Shown here one piece after another: positions 1 through 12,489 of a DNA stretch of 64,000 nucleotides. This stretch comes from Apiosordaria backusii (lineage: Eukaryota; Ascomycota; Sordariomycetes; Sordariales; Lasiosphaeriaceae). The notes under the pieces are model-generated. The model saw only the letters and a list, made by a program, of their open reading frames with translations. It was not told where the DNA came from and did not search any database. The position numbers were made by a program, and so were the translations under genes. Each line of letters starts with the position of its first letter. The stretch's first letter is position 1. The stretch covers positions 682,001 through 746,000 of the forward strand of contig JAUKTV010000008.1 of assembly GCA_030549205.1 (NCBI GenBank). The letters are read 5' to 3'.

Positions 1-109
1 ATTGAGCAAGGGTTTCCTTGGTGTTGGTGGTGACATGGGGGACGGGAGTGGCAAAGCCAGTGGAGGAGAGCGCGGCGATTGCCGAAAGGAGGATGGTAGA
101 GGCCTTCAT
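1..109 (-). CDS. N-terminus of a small secreted protein (partial, runs off the window)
   Basis: The first 36 codons are visible from an ATG at 109 down to the window edge. The start is MKASTILLSAIAALSS, a textbook signal peptide (Lys at n-region, Ala/Leu/Ile core, likely cleavage after GFA-TP or nearby), followed by a short Pro/Thr-rich segment. The mature part is outside the window, so no function can be read. Position next to two UstYa-like genes makes a ribosomally made precursor peptide possible (inference); such precursors start with a signal peptide and then carry repeated cores between Kex2 sites, none of which can be seen here. It could equally be any small secreted protein. Confidence 0.6.
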   Translation of the reverse strand, partial: MKASTILLSAIAALSSTGFATPVPHVTTNTKETLAQ

Positions 110-1035
110 GATGAAAGAATGAGCTTGTGATAGCAAAGCTTCGGTGTTGTGTATGGCAAGTGCCGGATCTGATGGTTGTTGTCAAACTTATCTTGGTTTA
201 AGGTTGCGGAGGTGGTCCCCTTTTATCTTCTATCTGAGTACCTTACCAGTGGCGGACGTGAGTAGGTAGGTAGGTGATTCACCATTGGGCTTGAAAGATC
301 AATGATTCTGTTCCGATATTGAGTCTACATCTCCCTTCAGCCGCCGAGGACCTTTTTCCCTTACGCCGGGTTCCCAGTTGCCGGCTTTGTCTTCAGGTTT
401 CTTGGTTCCTGATATTACCTCCTCCGGATGGACTTCTGGAGTTGCCAAGGACAGCCAATTGAGGGCATCAAAGCAGATGCCGAATTTCTTCTCCAGCCTC
501 AAAACTTGATTCTGATGCATTGTCACATATAAGAGGCCTGCTCTGGGAAGGTCCGTTGTTGTTCCCGTTGTGAGCAATATCCCATATGCACACCATGATG
601 CCCCGACCTGGGCTACACCGGCCGTACTACAGTATCACAGGGATCTTTTGTGATTCGGCCCGGTGCCGCCACTCTTTCCACAAGAACATGCAAGTGCTTG
701 GCTAAACAAGAGATCCAGAGAACCGGTAACCAATGCCATAAGGCGCACTGTTTCGAGCCTCAATCACACTTGATAAGGGAAATGAACTATGGCGGCAACC
801 GTGCTGTGCCACGACCTGGCCGCGGTTGTATGCATCCGAGGTCCTTTGAGAGGGGAGAGACTTCCAAAGTTGTTATTCAGACGGTGAATGTTATTGCTCG
901 GTCCGAAAGTAACCTCAGAACCCGACGCCCTTCTCTTGCCACACATACCTGGTAATATACACGACGCTTTCATCAAAACAGAAAATGAGCATCGAGGTGA
1001 CTACAGCTTCCCGAAAGCCTGAAATTTTAAATAGT
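110..1035. other. Intergenic stretch upstream of the secreted-protein gene
   Basis: Ordinary base composition. It holds the presumed promoter of the leftward gene at 109 and the 3' flank of the first UstYa-like gene. Short open frames at 299-577 (minus) and 650-955 (plus) show no recognisable motif, and I do not call them genes. Confidence 0.4.
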
Positions 1036-2020
1036 TCAAGCCCATACCCAGGCCTCCGCATTGTCCTGCACGTAATCATATATCCGGTCAAAGTCCCTGC
1101 ACGTGTGAAGAGTGCTAAAATCAGGTGTTGGAAGTCCTCCTCGCCAATCAACCAAGTCGGCAGTCACAGGGGTAACATCAGCAAAGCACATGAGAGCAAT
1201 TCTCAAAATCTCAATACAATGATCTTGATAATGTCGAAGTCAGTAGGTAGATAGACAACTGTGAGGTGCAATGCTGCTCTCTGGTTAGGGGGCGTACCTG
1301 TATGCACCCTATCCACCAGCCTGTGCTTCTCTTCAACTTCGGGATAGTAACCAGGCCAGGTCTTCTTTCTCAGTTCATTCTTTATCCTGTCAGTCAGGTC
1401 TTCTCTGCGACCATTTTCAAGTGACTTACCAAGCAATGGAGTTGGTGAAAGACTTCCAGCATCACTTGGATATCACCAGTGCCATCATCAAACATCAGCA
1501 GAGAGTCTGCTTTGTGAGACTTGTTCAGCAATGGCAAGTGAGCCTTGTGAATTCGAAGGCTGCCTGCCCCGAGGTGTACGAGCTTTTGCCATGCAGCATC
1601 AAGCTCAGGTGTCGGTGTGCCCCGGTACACTGACTGGGCAGTAAAGGCGGCGGGGAAGGTGACTTGATGGTATCTGACGGCCTGTAACGCAGGAGCTAGA
1701 TAGGGCATGTATTAGCCTTCTATGTTGCAGGCAACATGGCAGGCTGGAAGCGGTCAGTATGACCTACACCAAGTAGACAACCTGGTACCACATTCTTCCT
1801 GGCCGATGGAGTATCTGCCGAGAATAAAGAAGATTGAACTCGTCACCAAGATGACAAGAACGGCCAGGAAGGTCCTGAAAACTTGAAAATCGGCGCTTCT
1901 GTACGAAATCGGGGTTTCTGATGTCAGGGTAGGTCGTTCAAGCACATGCTCGGCGCAGTGTGTGTCCATCCTTGCCTCGCTTTCATGTTTCGGGACCGAG
2001 GTGTACTGCTTAGTTGGCAT
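1036..2020 (-). CDS. UstYa-like (DUF3328) protein 1
   Basis: Four exons on the minus strand: 2020-1768, 1695-1430, 1379-1298 and 1223-1036, giving 262 aa; all three junctions keep the frame. A short cytoplasmic N-terminus is followed by one membrane helix at about residues 48-68, a STWSPAL segment, and the two family motifs: HQLHC at 168-172 and DHCIE at 201-205. Both are present and unbroken. UstYa-family proteins act in fungal peptide pathways (ustiloxin, other dikaritins, cyclochlorotine), where they catalyse oxidative cyclisation, hydroxylation or chlorination of the peptide. It is divergent from the second UstYa-like gene across 470 bp. The substrate cannot be told from this sequence. 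Confidence 0.9.
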
Positions 2021-2490
2021 AGTGGCTGTAATGGGCCAGGTATGGTTGACTGTGTAAAAAAGGCCGAGGAAAAGTTGGCACGACATCATACTGACCCATT
2101 GACTCAAGTCACTTATGAGTTTCAAGAAACAGGCTTCCAATCTCATGTTCTTGTTGGGTCGTTAAGTGGAGGTCCTTCGTCCCAACTGCATGAAGACGGG
2201 CCGATGAGGCCGGCATGGATGAGGGCGGACTGGAACAACTCATTGGTCTCCCGGTGGCTTCGAGACACCGTATCTCCAACATGAAAACGGCACAGCATGC
2301 GTTTGACGGCAGGTTTCGGGCCATTGTTTGCCGAGAAGACAAGCAAGACCATATCCAGTACTTTGATCTCCCCTCTTCAGAGGGAGAGATATCACCTTCC
2401 ACGCTGCATCTTCTTGCCTGCCTCCTGCCAACGGACTTTTCTGGTTCAATCATTGTTACCACCACAGGGCTGTCGGTCATACCACCAATC
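2021..2490. promoter_or_regulatory. Shared divergent promoter between two UstYa-like genes
   Basis: A 470-bp interval separates the two start codons, so both genes must be driven from here. Open frames in it are short and motif-free. I could not pick out a specific factor site. Confidence 0.45.
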
Positions 2491-3619
2491 ATGGAGACAC
2501 CTGAACACACTCCTCACAAGACGTGCAACATCAGTGAGTGGGAAGAACAGGAATGCACTTCTCTTCTTGTTGATCACCCTGGGAATCAGCATCTTCAATT
2601 CCTAATGAGCCCCAGCCGGACTCGAGTCATAGCAATTCTCTGCCCGTGGTTCGTCAGTGTTGTTTTATTGGTCGTATTAGCTGCTCGGTCTCTCTCTCAG
2701 CTGGATACCGAATTGTGTCGCGGTCCCTCCAATGCTGGCATCCCATGTCAGTTGCTTATGCCGTACCATTCTAAACTCGCACGAAGCTGCTGACAATTCT
2801 AAGCTCCTGCCGAAAATATGGTGGAATATGTGCCAGTCAGATTTCGTCGCGCGTTTGGAAAGGACCTCTCACCTTATCAAGGCTGGCCAGATGACGAGAA
2901 GGACGATTTATGGGAAGAACTGTATTCGTGTAAGTTCCTAAGCGTCAATATTAGCAAGTGGTACGCAGTGCTCAGAGGAATTTCAGATGGGGCTTCGATT
3001 CACATTGATGGTCAAGCGGCAGAGCGGCTGCATGATAAGACTGAAAGGGCCCCTGTGCCAGGCTTCGAAGACAGATATGTTGTGGGGATCGATGTTTTTC
3101 ATCAGCTGCATTGCCTGGTAAGCGTCATTATTTACACCACTCTTTAAATGCCGGCTTGCTAATTCTCAAAGAATATGATAAGGATGGGGCTCTTTCCGGG
3201 GAGATATAATACTTCGATGAAGCGGCCAGACGGCACGATCAATTATCTCCAGTGGCTTCACATGGGTACGTTAAAATCTTGATGGAACTGGTCTTGCTCC
3301 GCTAAATCATTGTGTAGACCATTGCATCGAGTCGCTTCGCCAGTCGATAACTTGCCATTCTGACATCAGTGTCTTTACCTATTGGTGGCTTGAATCGAAA
3401 AAAGTCATGGAGCCGGAACTGGGCACAATGCATGTGTGTCGTAACTTTAGCAGAATCCGGGCATGGGCTTTTGATCGCTTCTTGAATTTGGAAGATCGTC
3501 GCAAGCATGTGGAAAACGGTCGTATTGTTAATTACGCGGGTTGGGGTCCAAATCCTGAAAATGCTCCTGGTGTTGAAGAGGCACCGCGCGGCTGGAAGAG
3601 CAATGTAGCAGACCTGTGA
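2491..3619 (+). CDS. UstYa-like (DUF3328) protein 2
   Basis: Exons 2491-2746, 2804-2929, 2969-3117, 3172-3265 and 3318-3619 give 308 aa. The protein has a membrane helix at about 45-65, a SPAENMVEY segment matching the family's start of the lumenal domain, HQLHC at 172-176 and DHCIE at 209-213, so both metal-binding-type motifs are intact. It ends with an extra tail of about 90 residues with WGPNP and GWKSNVADL. The intron at 2930-2968 is only 39 nt, short for fungi, so that junction is the weakest; the others have good donors. With protein 1 it forms a divergent pair, as is common in peptide clusters where two UstYa-like proteins work together (established for ustiloxin). Confidence 0.88.
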
Positions 3620-4149
3620 AAGCTATCGATGTTAGATAATACTCATTAGACTGAGAAATCTATACTCTCCTCTCTTAAAAGAAGTCTTCACAGTGCTTGG
3701 TGTGAAGCAATCTTCCTTTGTGAGAGCTCTAAAGTCAACCTCAACTGGCCAATGAGCGGTGTTACCAGCAGACTGGGACATCATGCAGTCGGCAGATTTG
3801 ACTAAATTGCCAAGGTCCTTGAACAGCACGGCAGTTGTTGGACGTCTCACCAAAAATTGCCGATGAATCCTGATATCATGCCGGCCCGAGGCAGCCATGC
3901 AGCTGCGAAATGACCGGGCCTTGGACGAAGAGCATTCGTCCAGGAGATTGCGGAACCCAGAAGTTTCAAAGATCAGCAAAATGAAGCGGGAAAGATTAAT
4001 GATCCTGGACACCAGTTGAACTAAGGGCGGGTTGAATTAAGTGGCTTGATGTCGTAAAGGCAGTTAGCTGGATATGGATGTTTCGGTTGATTGAAGCCCG
4101 AACGAACTTGCGGAAGAAATCTTCCTAAGCACGCACATTCCTACCCCCT
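3620..4149. other. Gene-free stretch before the A/T-rich block
   Basis: Normal composition. A minus-strand open frame at 3632-4012 has no ATG at its start and no recognisable domain; it faces the second UstYa-like gene tail to tail. I see nothing else. Confidence 0.35.
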
Positions 4150-4975
4150 TTAGGGGAGACTTGCTATATTTAAAAGGTATAGTAAGTCTAAATTATCATT
4201 TTCTTAATATATTAAAATTAAAATTATATATACTTCCTTACTATTTATATAATTTACTTATTATTAACTTTCTTAATATTTATAAACTTTCTTAATATTT
4301 ATAAACCTTCTTAGTAACTTTTTTTACTTATTGTATTTACTCTTTCTTTTTAATTATTTTAAAAGTTAAATTACTCTCTATTAAACTTTTATTTATAAAC
4401 CTTCTTAATAATTTTTATTACCTATTCTCTTTACTTCTCTTTCTTAACTATTTTAATAATTAAAGCTTTTAAAATATTATTATTAAAAATCTTTAAAACT
4501 TAAGTTACTTTAATATAGTTCCTGTTTAAATTTCTTTATTTTTTTAAACTTAAAGTTATTATTAAATAGTTAAATTAATAAAAAGAAATATCGTTATTCA
4601 AATTTTCTATAATTTTAATTACTTAATAGTAAAAATTTATATTTTTAATCCTTAAAGGCTTTTTAATTATAAAGTTAATAATAATTTAGCCTTTAACGGT
4701 AATAATAAGTATATTAAATAATACTATTTTTATTAAATGTAAAGTTCAGAAAGTATAGTTAATAATATTAATCCTTACTTTTTTAATACATAAAAATATA
4801 TTTATTTTTATTTATAGTATTCGAAAGTATAAATAATATAATATATACTATTTAAATTATTAAAGTAAGATATAATTTAAAAGCGCTAATCTCTATATTT
4901 AATAAATACAAGTATTAATAATTGTTAAGCTTTTCCTGTATTTTCTATAGGACAAAGCAGCTACTAGCTAACTCA
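4150..4975. repeat. A/T-rich RIP-like block 1
   Basis: Composition switches abruptly at about 4150 to nearly pure A/T and back at about 4975. Short repeats of an ACTTTCTTAATATTTATAA unit recur at about 4268-4310, with a related copy near 4390. No open frame of note. The pattern fits an old transposon decayed by RIP, but no element can be identified. Confidence 0.7.
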
Positions 4976-5175
4976 AAAAAGCTACTTCAACCAGGTTTAG
5001 TCATCAAACGCACATTCCTGCATGCCGGACTCAACCGTAGCTAGGCAGGTACAGACCAAAAGCCACCCGACATTGCCCTCCTGGAACTGCCTTCCCTTGA
5101 TGTCCAAGTCTCACCCTCCGTTTTCTTGCTTCTTCGCACCTTCTTCTACCACGCAATTGAGGACGAGCTAAAGTC

Positions 5176-6862
5176 ATGGCGGAAATCAACAATGAATACA
5201 CACCTTTGATCTCGCCTCCCGGCCCTTCTAACATCGCCCAATCAGGCTCCGACAATGGAGTTGGTGGCACTTCACTGTCTTCGAGCAACAACCCACTCTC
5301 TTCAGTGAAGCGCCTCTATGTCATGGTCTTTTGCCTTTCGCTTGTGATACTTCAAACGACTGGACTTACGCTCGCAGACACACCACTCACGGAGATCCAA
5401 GAGCGAATCATCTGTCAACAGATCCACGGACTACCACTCCAGGCCGGCGGCGCCAATCCTTGCAAGGACAATGATGTCCAAGGAGAGCTTTCCACTATCC
5501 TAGGGTGGAAGATTACGCTGAGCCTGATTCCGAGCCTCCTTATGGCGGTCCCTTACGGAGCTGGCATTGATCGTTTTGGTCGGAGGCCATTTCTCGGCCT
5601 GTGTTTTGTGGGGCTGAGCCTCAGTGCCGGTTGGGACGCGGTCGTGTGTAAGATCAATGGGTCCCTTTATGATCGTATGATATTCAGGTCTAATGGTAAT
5701 CATCGTTCAGGTGCCTTTCCCAGCGCGTTCCCCCTTCGTTTTATTTGGCTCGACTGCCTTTTTTTATTTATTGGTGGAGGAACCACCGTCCTCTCTGCCG
5801 TTCTCTACACCATTGTGTCAGATATATCGACGGAAAGTCAACGGTCGACGACCTTTTTCTATCTCGGATCGGCAGTGATGGGAGGCGCACTTGTGGCAAA
5901 CCCTATTACATATTTGGCAATGCAGAAGGGTCTTTGGTTTTCTGTCTTCACTGGGCTAATTTGCTTGGCTGCGACGACGCTCTTAGCATTTTGCATTCCC
6001 CAGACACTCTGCGAAAGGAGCTCTATTGCAATCCCAGAACCCGAGGCACCATCGGACCGACAGCACGACCAGAAGGGCTACACATTGCGCCGGCTTGTGT
6101 GCCACATTCAGGCTGGATTAAGCCAAACGTCCCGCACCGCGCAGTGGATGTTTTTAGAACAAAGACTGGTTGGGCTTCTATTATTCAGTATTATGCTTGA
6201 GGTTTTGGGGAGAGATGTAGTCATCGTGACGATGCAATATGTGACCAAGAGACTGGAAATCTCGTGGGCCGAGGTATGTGCGGGACATTCTGCCATCCGT
6301 TATCATTGTCATCTATTCCCAGAAACTGAGACATTTTGTACAGGCTGGGCTTGTCGATTCAGTAGGCTCCCTCTTTCAGCTAGGAGTTTTGTTGTTCTTA
6401 TTACCACTTGTTAGCCAGCTTTTGCTCTTGCGATTAGGTCTCTCAGCTCGTTCTAAGGATCTTCGACTAGCTCAAGTAAGTGCAGTCCTGACTGCACTGG
6501 GAATCACGATCGTTGGATTAGCGTCCAAGTTGTCTCTCTTGATTACCGGGCTAGCCGTCGCCTCTCTAGGAACTGGTTATACATTTCTGTTACGGGGGCT
6601 CATGACATCTTTGGTTGCGGGACATGACACTGGTCTTTTGTATACATCGATTGCAATTGTTGAAACCGCTGTGGTTTTACTGGCAGGGCCGCTCTACAGC
6701 GGTCTATTTCGCATTGGATTGAGCTGGGGTGATGACTGGGTCGGTTTTCCCTTCATGGTAGCTGGGTGTATTCTGATACTTGCGGCCGCTCTCGTCGGTG
6801 CCGTCCGTTTATCAGATACCGCTGAGGAGCCGGCCAGTGGGACTGAAGATCTGTCACCATGA
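5176..6862 (+). CDS. MFS transporter (DHA1-like)
   Basis: Exons 5176-5647, 5711-6273 and 6344-6862 give 517 aa. There are about 11-12 membrane segments, a soluble N-terminus of about 45 residues, and the MFS loop 2-3 signature GAGIDRFGRRP. The first intron (5648-5710, GTAAGA...TTCAG) is 63 nt, a multiple of three with no stop, so the unspliced frame also stays open. Removing it gives VVCAFPSAFPLRFIW, which fits a membrane helix far better than the polar stretch it encodes. The gene sits between the UstYa-like pair and the ABC transporter, which suggests export of a cluster product (inference). Confidence 0.88.
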
Positions 6863-7561
6863 TCAGAGGTAAGCCACATAGATTTTCTGGTCTATGCTAT
6901 GGAAATTGATGAGACACACATGGGATTAAATAAGACAAAAGGTACACCTTTAACTTATATATCAAGACTTTTTGGACAATTGAGGCAATGGAAACCATTG
7001 CTTGACAGGTGTTTCTATACATTGTTCAGATACCGGCCATGATAGAAGAGCCCATTGGAATTTCTCTAGACCTGATCAAACTGTCCGTTTGAGGACCAGG
7101 TTGTCCCCCCGGGTTTTGCCTCAAAATAGATAGCGGGCAGGAGCGTGGTAGCAGGGGCAGGAGCGTGGTCACGGGCGGTGGTGTGATAGTGTTTCGGAAA
7201 GCTTCAGCAACCCCGCACTTTGGTTGCTTGTTTTCCCACTTGCTGCCATCCTACTTTAATCCGGAAAGGACCTCATCAGACACGGCACCATGCAGGCTCA
7301 GGGGCATTTGACACAGTACCTGAACTATGATGCCCGCCATGGATGGTGTCATGCATCCCGTCCTGTCGCTGCAGCCATCATCCAACCACCCAAATTCGGA
7401 CCGGCAAATCGCCCCGAGCCTTATCACCAAAGCCTCTTATCTGGAGTTGGAGCTCATTTCACCGACAATGATGGGTAAGCGCCGGAGACATCAACACGGG
7501 CACCGTGAATCTCACCAAGCTGTGACCTGACTTGCCCACTGCCACGTGTTGCCTTTATCGA
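6863..7561. other. Intergenic region between MFS and ABC transporter genes
   Basis: Contains the MFS terminator region and the ABC transporter promoter. A GGCAGGAGCGTGG unit occurs twice at about 7136-7170. No gene seen. Confidence 0.35.
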
Positions 7562-10500
7562 ATGACGATGGATCCTTGGTCTGAAGATGCCGAGTTCGGG
7601 CCAGCACTCAGCTCTAGCTTTGACTTCACGCTCGTCTTCGAACAACTCATTCTACAGATTCTCCCTTCAACGGGACTTTTAATCGCAAGTTTCTGGCGCC
7701 TCTGGTTTATACTAAGCAGGAAATCCCGGAGGATATCCCCTAATGGACCACTGTATTGGTCCAAGGTTGTAAGTGCCCATTATTGCACTCTTGGAGTTAA
7801 ACGCTGACTATTGAAGGGCCTTGCCTTTCTTTTGTTCTCTCTATACACCACTGCCCTGATTCTTTGGGCCCTATCCCCACATTCCCTTGGCCCAGTTGCG
7901 ATCGTTGCCAGCGCGCTATCAGCAATCAATGCAATTGTGCTTGCGGTGCTGTTAGATGTTGAACACAGGACCTCGGTGAAGCCATCGCTGTTGGTCGGTG
8001 GATATCTCCTGATCTCGACATTGCTGGACTTAGCGCAAGCTCGCAGCCTATGGCTGAGGCCAAGGTATCAAGGCATTGCCTCCGTCTTCATTGTCACAAT
8101 CATCACCAAGACAGGGCTCCTCATTCTCGAGGAGCTTCCGAAGCTTCCGCCTCAGCATGACCTGCGCAAGGAAGCCGGCCCAGAGTCAATCAGCGGAGCA
8201 GCCAACCGTTCCGTCTTCGGATGGATTAACGCCTTGTTCCTTCGTGGCCATCGATCTTTAATTGGACTCACTGACCTTCCGACTATCCCACCCAAGTTCA
8301 GGTCCAGCAGACTATTGAAGAAAATTGAGAGATACTGGTCCAGCCACAGCCACAAGACCAAGCACGCATTATGCTACACGACCTTTCGAACCTTTATGTC
8401 ACAAACCCTATGGGCAATTCCGCCGCGACTCTGCTTTTCGGGACTCAAGTTCGCACAACCATTTCTTATCAAGCGGGTCGTCGAGTTTGTAGGGTCGTCA
8501 CCAGATGCTGTTGTTGATGCGAATTTTGTTGGGGGGCTTATTGGAGCCACACTTCTCGTCTACACTGGCCTCGCCATATCGAACTGCATTTACCACCATC
8601 TCACATACCAGCTGATAACGATGGTTCGGGGGGCTCTCGTTGGGTTGATATACGGAAAGATCACGGTCTTGGACTCGAGCACGCTGATTGATGCAGCCCC
8701 CCTGACACATATGAGCACTGATATCGATGGAATTGCTGCAGGGTTGATGTTCTTGCATGACATCTGGGCAAGTGTTCTCGAGCTGGGGGTTGGCGTGTAT
8801 TTGTTGTACCGGGAGATTGGCATACCCTGCTTTCTAGTTGTAATTCCCATTTCTGGTATGTTTCCCTTGACACTGAACTTGCTTGACTGAGACTTTGCTG
8901 ACATGACTTGCCAACAGCCGCCACCATCTTGACTGAACAGATGTCGATAAGGATAGTAGGTGCCAAGATCGCCTGGAATCAAGGTGTGCAGTCCAGAGTG
9001 TCCTCGACATCATCGATGCTAGGTCAGATGAAAGGCCTCAAAATGACCGGCTTGTCGGGCTTTTTCTCCTCACGCATTTCTTGTCTTCGGCAAAGCGAGA
9101 TTGGGCTCTCCAAGAAGTACCGGCTTCTGATCACCCTCAACGAGGCGGTGTGTAGGTCTACCGTCCCTAACTCGCTCTGTGGGGTCTGGTAGCTGACATG
9201 AACTTAGCTCATAGTGTTCTGCTCTTCACCCCAATCATCGTCATCACGGGAACTGTGTTCTGGACCAACTCCGGCAGCGGTAATAGTCTCCCAATTGCTC
9301 AAGCCTTTACAACGTTGTCCATTGTCATGATCGTTGCCGAACCTCTGGCGATGCTGGTAGCTCTCCGATCACTTTTTGGTGCCGCTCTGGGGTGCTTTAT
9401 CAGGATCCAAGAATTTATTTTGCAGAGAGAACAGAGCGATGGTCGACAAATTTCCCGAGGCCGCCACATGAGCGAAAAGCCAAATGAGGATGACCTAGTG
9501 GTAGACATCCGCGATGCGTGCTTCAAGACCGCTGAAGATGTCACTTTGCTGTCACAAGTCAACATGCAAGTGCCAAGGGGTACCTTTCATATCGTTACTG
9601 GCTCTGTAGGCTCAGGAAAGTCTTCCTTGTTGAAAGCCATTCTGGGAGAGGTCCTTGAATCGGACGGCTCGACAACTGTGAGAGCGGCTTGGGCAGCGTA
9701 CTGTGCCCAAACGCCATGGCTCCGGAACTCGAGTATCAGGGAAAACATTGTTGGAATCTCAGAATTTAACTTCGAAACGGCCTGGTATTCGACAGTGATA
9801 TCTGCTTGTGCCCTGGATCAAGATTTTGGAACGGTTGAAGAGTGGGACAGAAGGGCTATTGGGAGTGCGGGGATGGCACTCAGCGGCGGACAGAAGCAAC
9901 GAGTTGTAAGTTAACACTTGGAACCATGTAGAGTTTTTCCCTGGTACTTACTGACATGTCATCTTTATAGGCTTTAGCCCGAGCAGTCTATTCAAGAAAG
10001 GCCCTTGTCCTACTGGACGACGTCTTCAGTGGCCTCGACAACAGCACTTCCGACTTCGTATTCCACAAGCTCTTTGGTAGCGGGGGAATTCTCCAAGGGA
10101 CTGGGCAGACGGCTGTTTTAGTGACCAATCAAGGTAAGTAGGGCTCTGGTACTGCTCCTAAGGAAGAGAGGGGTGCTGACAGATCTGATAACAGCTCGTT
10201 TCTTTGCCTTCGCCGATGCACTCACCACTGTAGATTCTGGAACCATTAGCACCGTCGACAAAGCCTCTTTGACACCCGGAAAAGACAGTATTTTAGCTAC
10301 CAAGCAACCCGAAAAAGCCGATGAGGACTCAACGGGCACTATAACCAGTCCAATGGACGAAGCTATACCAACAGAAGCACAAGACACGTCGCCCACAGAT
10401 GCAAGCCGACAAGCCGGTGACCTATCGCTGTACAAATACTACCTCATGTCGGTTGGATGGGGCTCTACGGCGATATTCTTCGCGGCTATTATTATCACAT

Positions 10501-12488
10501 CTGGACTTGGCCGAATGCCGGGTAAGCTTTCTACTGTTCTGTGAGAAGGAACGTTGCTAATTAAGGACCAGAGGTATGGCTCCGAGTGTGGACGGAACGC
10601 GGAGCTGAGAGTGGCAGCTCACCTCTCTATTACGCTATTTATCTTGGATTCGGAATATGCGGCCTGCTCGCAGTTGTTGGGACATTCGCGTAAGTGACCG
10701 AGTAGGTAGGCAATTTTCTGGGGACAATGCTAACGCAAAAGGTCCAGGTTTTACTACTTGCGGTTTATCCCAGCGTCAGCGAAGCAACTTCACTCTGTGC
10801 TTTTGAACGCTGTGTTGAGGTAAATGTTCCGATTAAGAAATTCGAGCGTTTTATCTGACGACATCAACAGGGCTCCATTGTCGTTTTTCACAAAGACCGA
10901 TGCTGGCGTGACTATCAACCGCTTCAGCCAGGACATGGCCTTGGTTGATCAACAGCTGCCCATGTCGTTTCTTGCAGCAGTGTTTTGTAAGTCTTTGACG
11001 TTTCTTTCAGTGCAGGGACAAAGGCTCTGACCATGAGCCCAGTGGCCTGCGATGTGACTGTAGCAGCTATCCTCGTCGTGTCCGGCGCCAAGTACACTGC
11101 TGCTTGTATTCCTGTCGTCCTCATCGTTCTCTACATCCTCCAAAGATTCTATCTGCGTACCTCGCGCCAGATGCGGTTCCTGGATCTCGAAGCCAAATCA
11201 CCCCTGTACACTCTCTTCACTGAGACACTTGCCGGCGCCGTTACTGTGCGTGCATTCGGTTGGAAGGAAGCTTTTGCCGAGGAGAATAACAGCCGACTGG
11301 ATATATCTCAGAAGCCGTACTACTTGATGTACTGTCTTCAACGCTGGCTGAATGTGGTTCTCGACTTGGTTGTGGCTGGGATTGCTGTTGTCCTGGTGGC
11401 GGTTGCGCTCTCGGCTCCAGGGGCAAGCTCTCAGGGCGCTATTGGTTTGTCTATGCTGAGTCTCATTGGGTTTAGCAGAAATCTTGCCGCTCTTGTGAGT
11501 GTGTGGACCACGCTGGAGACTTCGCTAGGTGCCATTGCTCGCGTCAGGAGTTTCACAAATGACACACCGACTGAGGAAGTGAGAGGCGAAATGAATGTTG
11601 CAGTGCCTGAGGGATGGCCCGCTCAAGGCGGCGTACAAGTCCACAATGTCACAGCTGGTTATAGGTGTGTCTTCTGTCTCTCTGGCTGTATCTTCAGAGC
11701 CATTAGCTCACCCGCGACGCCCATTAGTGATGACACCGACGATGTCCTGAAGAATGTGACTCTGGACATCAAGGCCGGGTCAAAAGTGGCTATCTGTGGG
11801 CGAACCGGAAGGTGAGCATGCTTTAGACTGAGCGGCTAAGAAAGGCACGTTGGAAAAATGCTGATTGTTTCTTCAAAGTGGAAAATCATCTTTGTTATTA
11901 GCTATCCTCCGCTTACTTCAGCTCAAGTCTGGTACGATTTGCATCGACGGTGTTAACGTTGCCAACATCCCGCTTGAAACCATTCGAACCAGCCTCACCG
12001 CCCTTCCCCAAGACTCGGTGTCAATCCAAGGATGCTCGGTCCGCACCAACCTTGCGCCCCCTAACAGTGAGGTCTCAGATGAGGAGCTTATTGCCGCGCT
12101 GAACAAAGCTGGACTATGGAACGAGGTTGTCAGTGTTCGGGGTGGTTTAGACGCTGATTTTGACAGTCTCAATCTGTCCCCTGGGCAGAGGCAACTTTTC
12201 AGTTTGGCAGCGGCTACTTTGCGTAAAAGCAAGGTCGTGCTGCTTGATGAGATAACAGGGAGTGTCGACTTTGAAACGGACGCTAAAATGAGGAGAATGA
12301 TGGAGAAGGAATTTGCGGGGTGTACTGTTTTGGAAGTGGTACACCGGATTGAGATGATTGAGGGGTATGATCTAGTTGTGGTGATGGATGGGGGGATGGT
12401 GGTTGAGGTTGGAAAGCCGGGTGTGTTGTTGCCTCGGGAGGGCGGGTCGAGGTTTAAGGAGCTGTGGGATGCAAAGGTGAGAGCTTGA
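7562..12488 (+). CDS. ABCC-type (MRP-like) full-size ABC exporter
   Basis: Twelve exons: 7562-7768, 7817-8855, 8918-9151, 9208-9905, 9971-10133, 10195-10521, 10572-10689, 10748-10819, 10871-10986, 11043-11664, 11728-11811 and 11879-12488. They sum to exactly 1,429 codons plus stop, the usual length for fungal ABCC proteins. Order: N-terminal membrane domain, TMD1, NBD1, TMD2, NBD2. NBD1 has Walker A GSVGSGKSS near 625, LSGGQKQR near 718, Walker B LVLLDD, and VTN in place of the H-loop histidine. NBD2 has Walker A GRTGSGKSS near 1223, signature LSPGQ near 1326, VVLLDE and VVHR. NBD1 therefore lacks the catalytic Glu and His while NBD2 keeps both, as in other ABCC pumps. Likely role: efflux of the cluster product or self-protection (inference). 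Confidence 0.93.
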
Positions 12489-12489
12489 G

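Noticed and set aside
3632..4012. 126-codon minus-strand frame after the second UstYa-like gene
   Set aside because: It begins with GTG, has no recognisable domain and no splice partner.
4150..4975. Possible origin or centromere because of extreme A/T content
   Set aside because: Similar blocks occur four times in the window and fit RIP-decayed repeats better.
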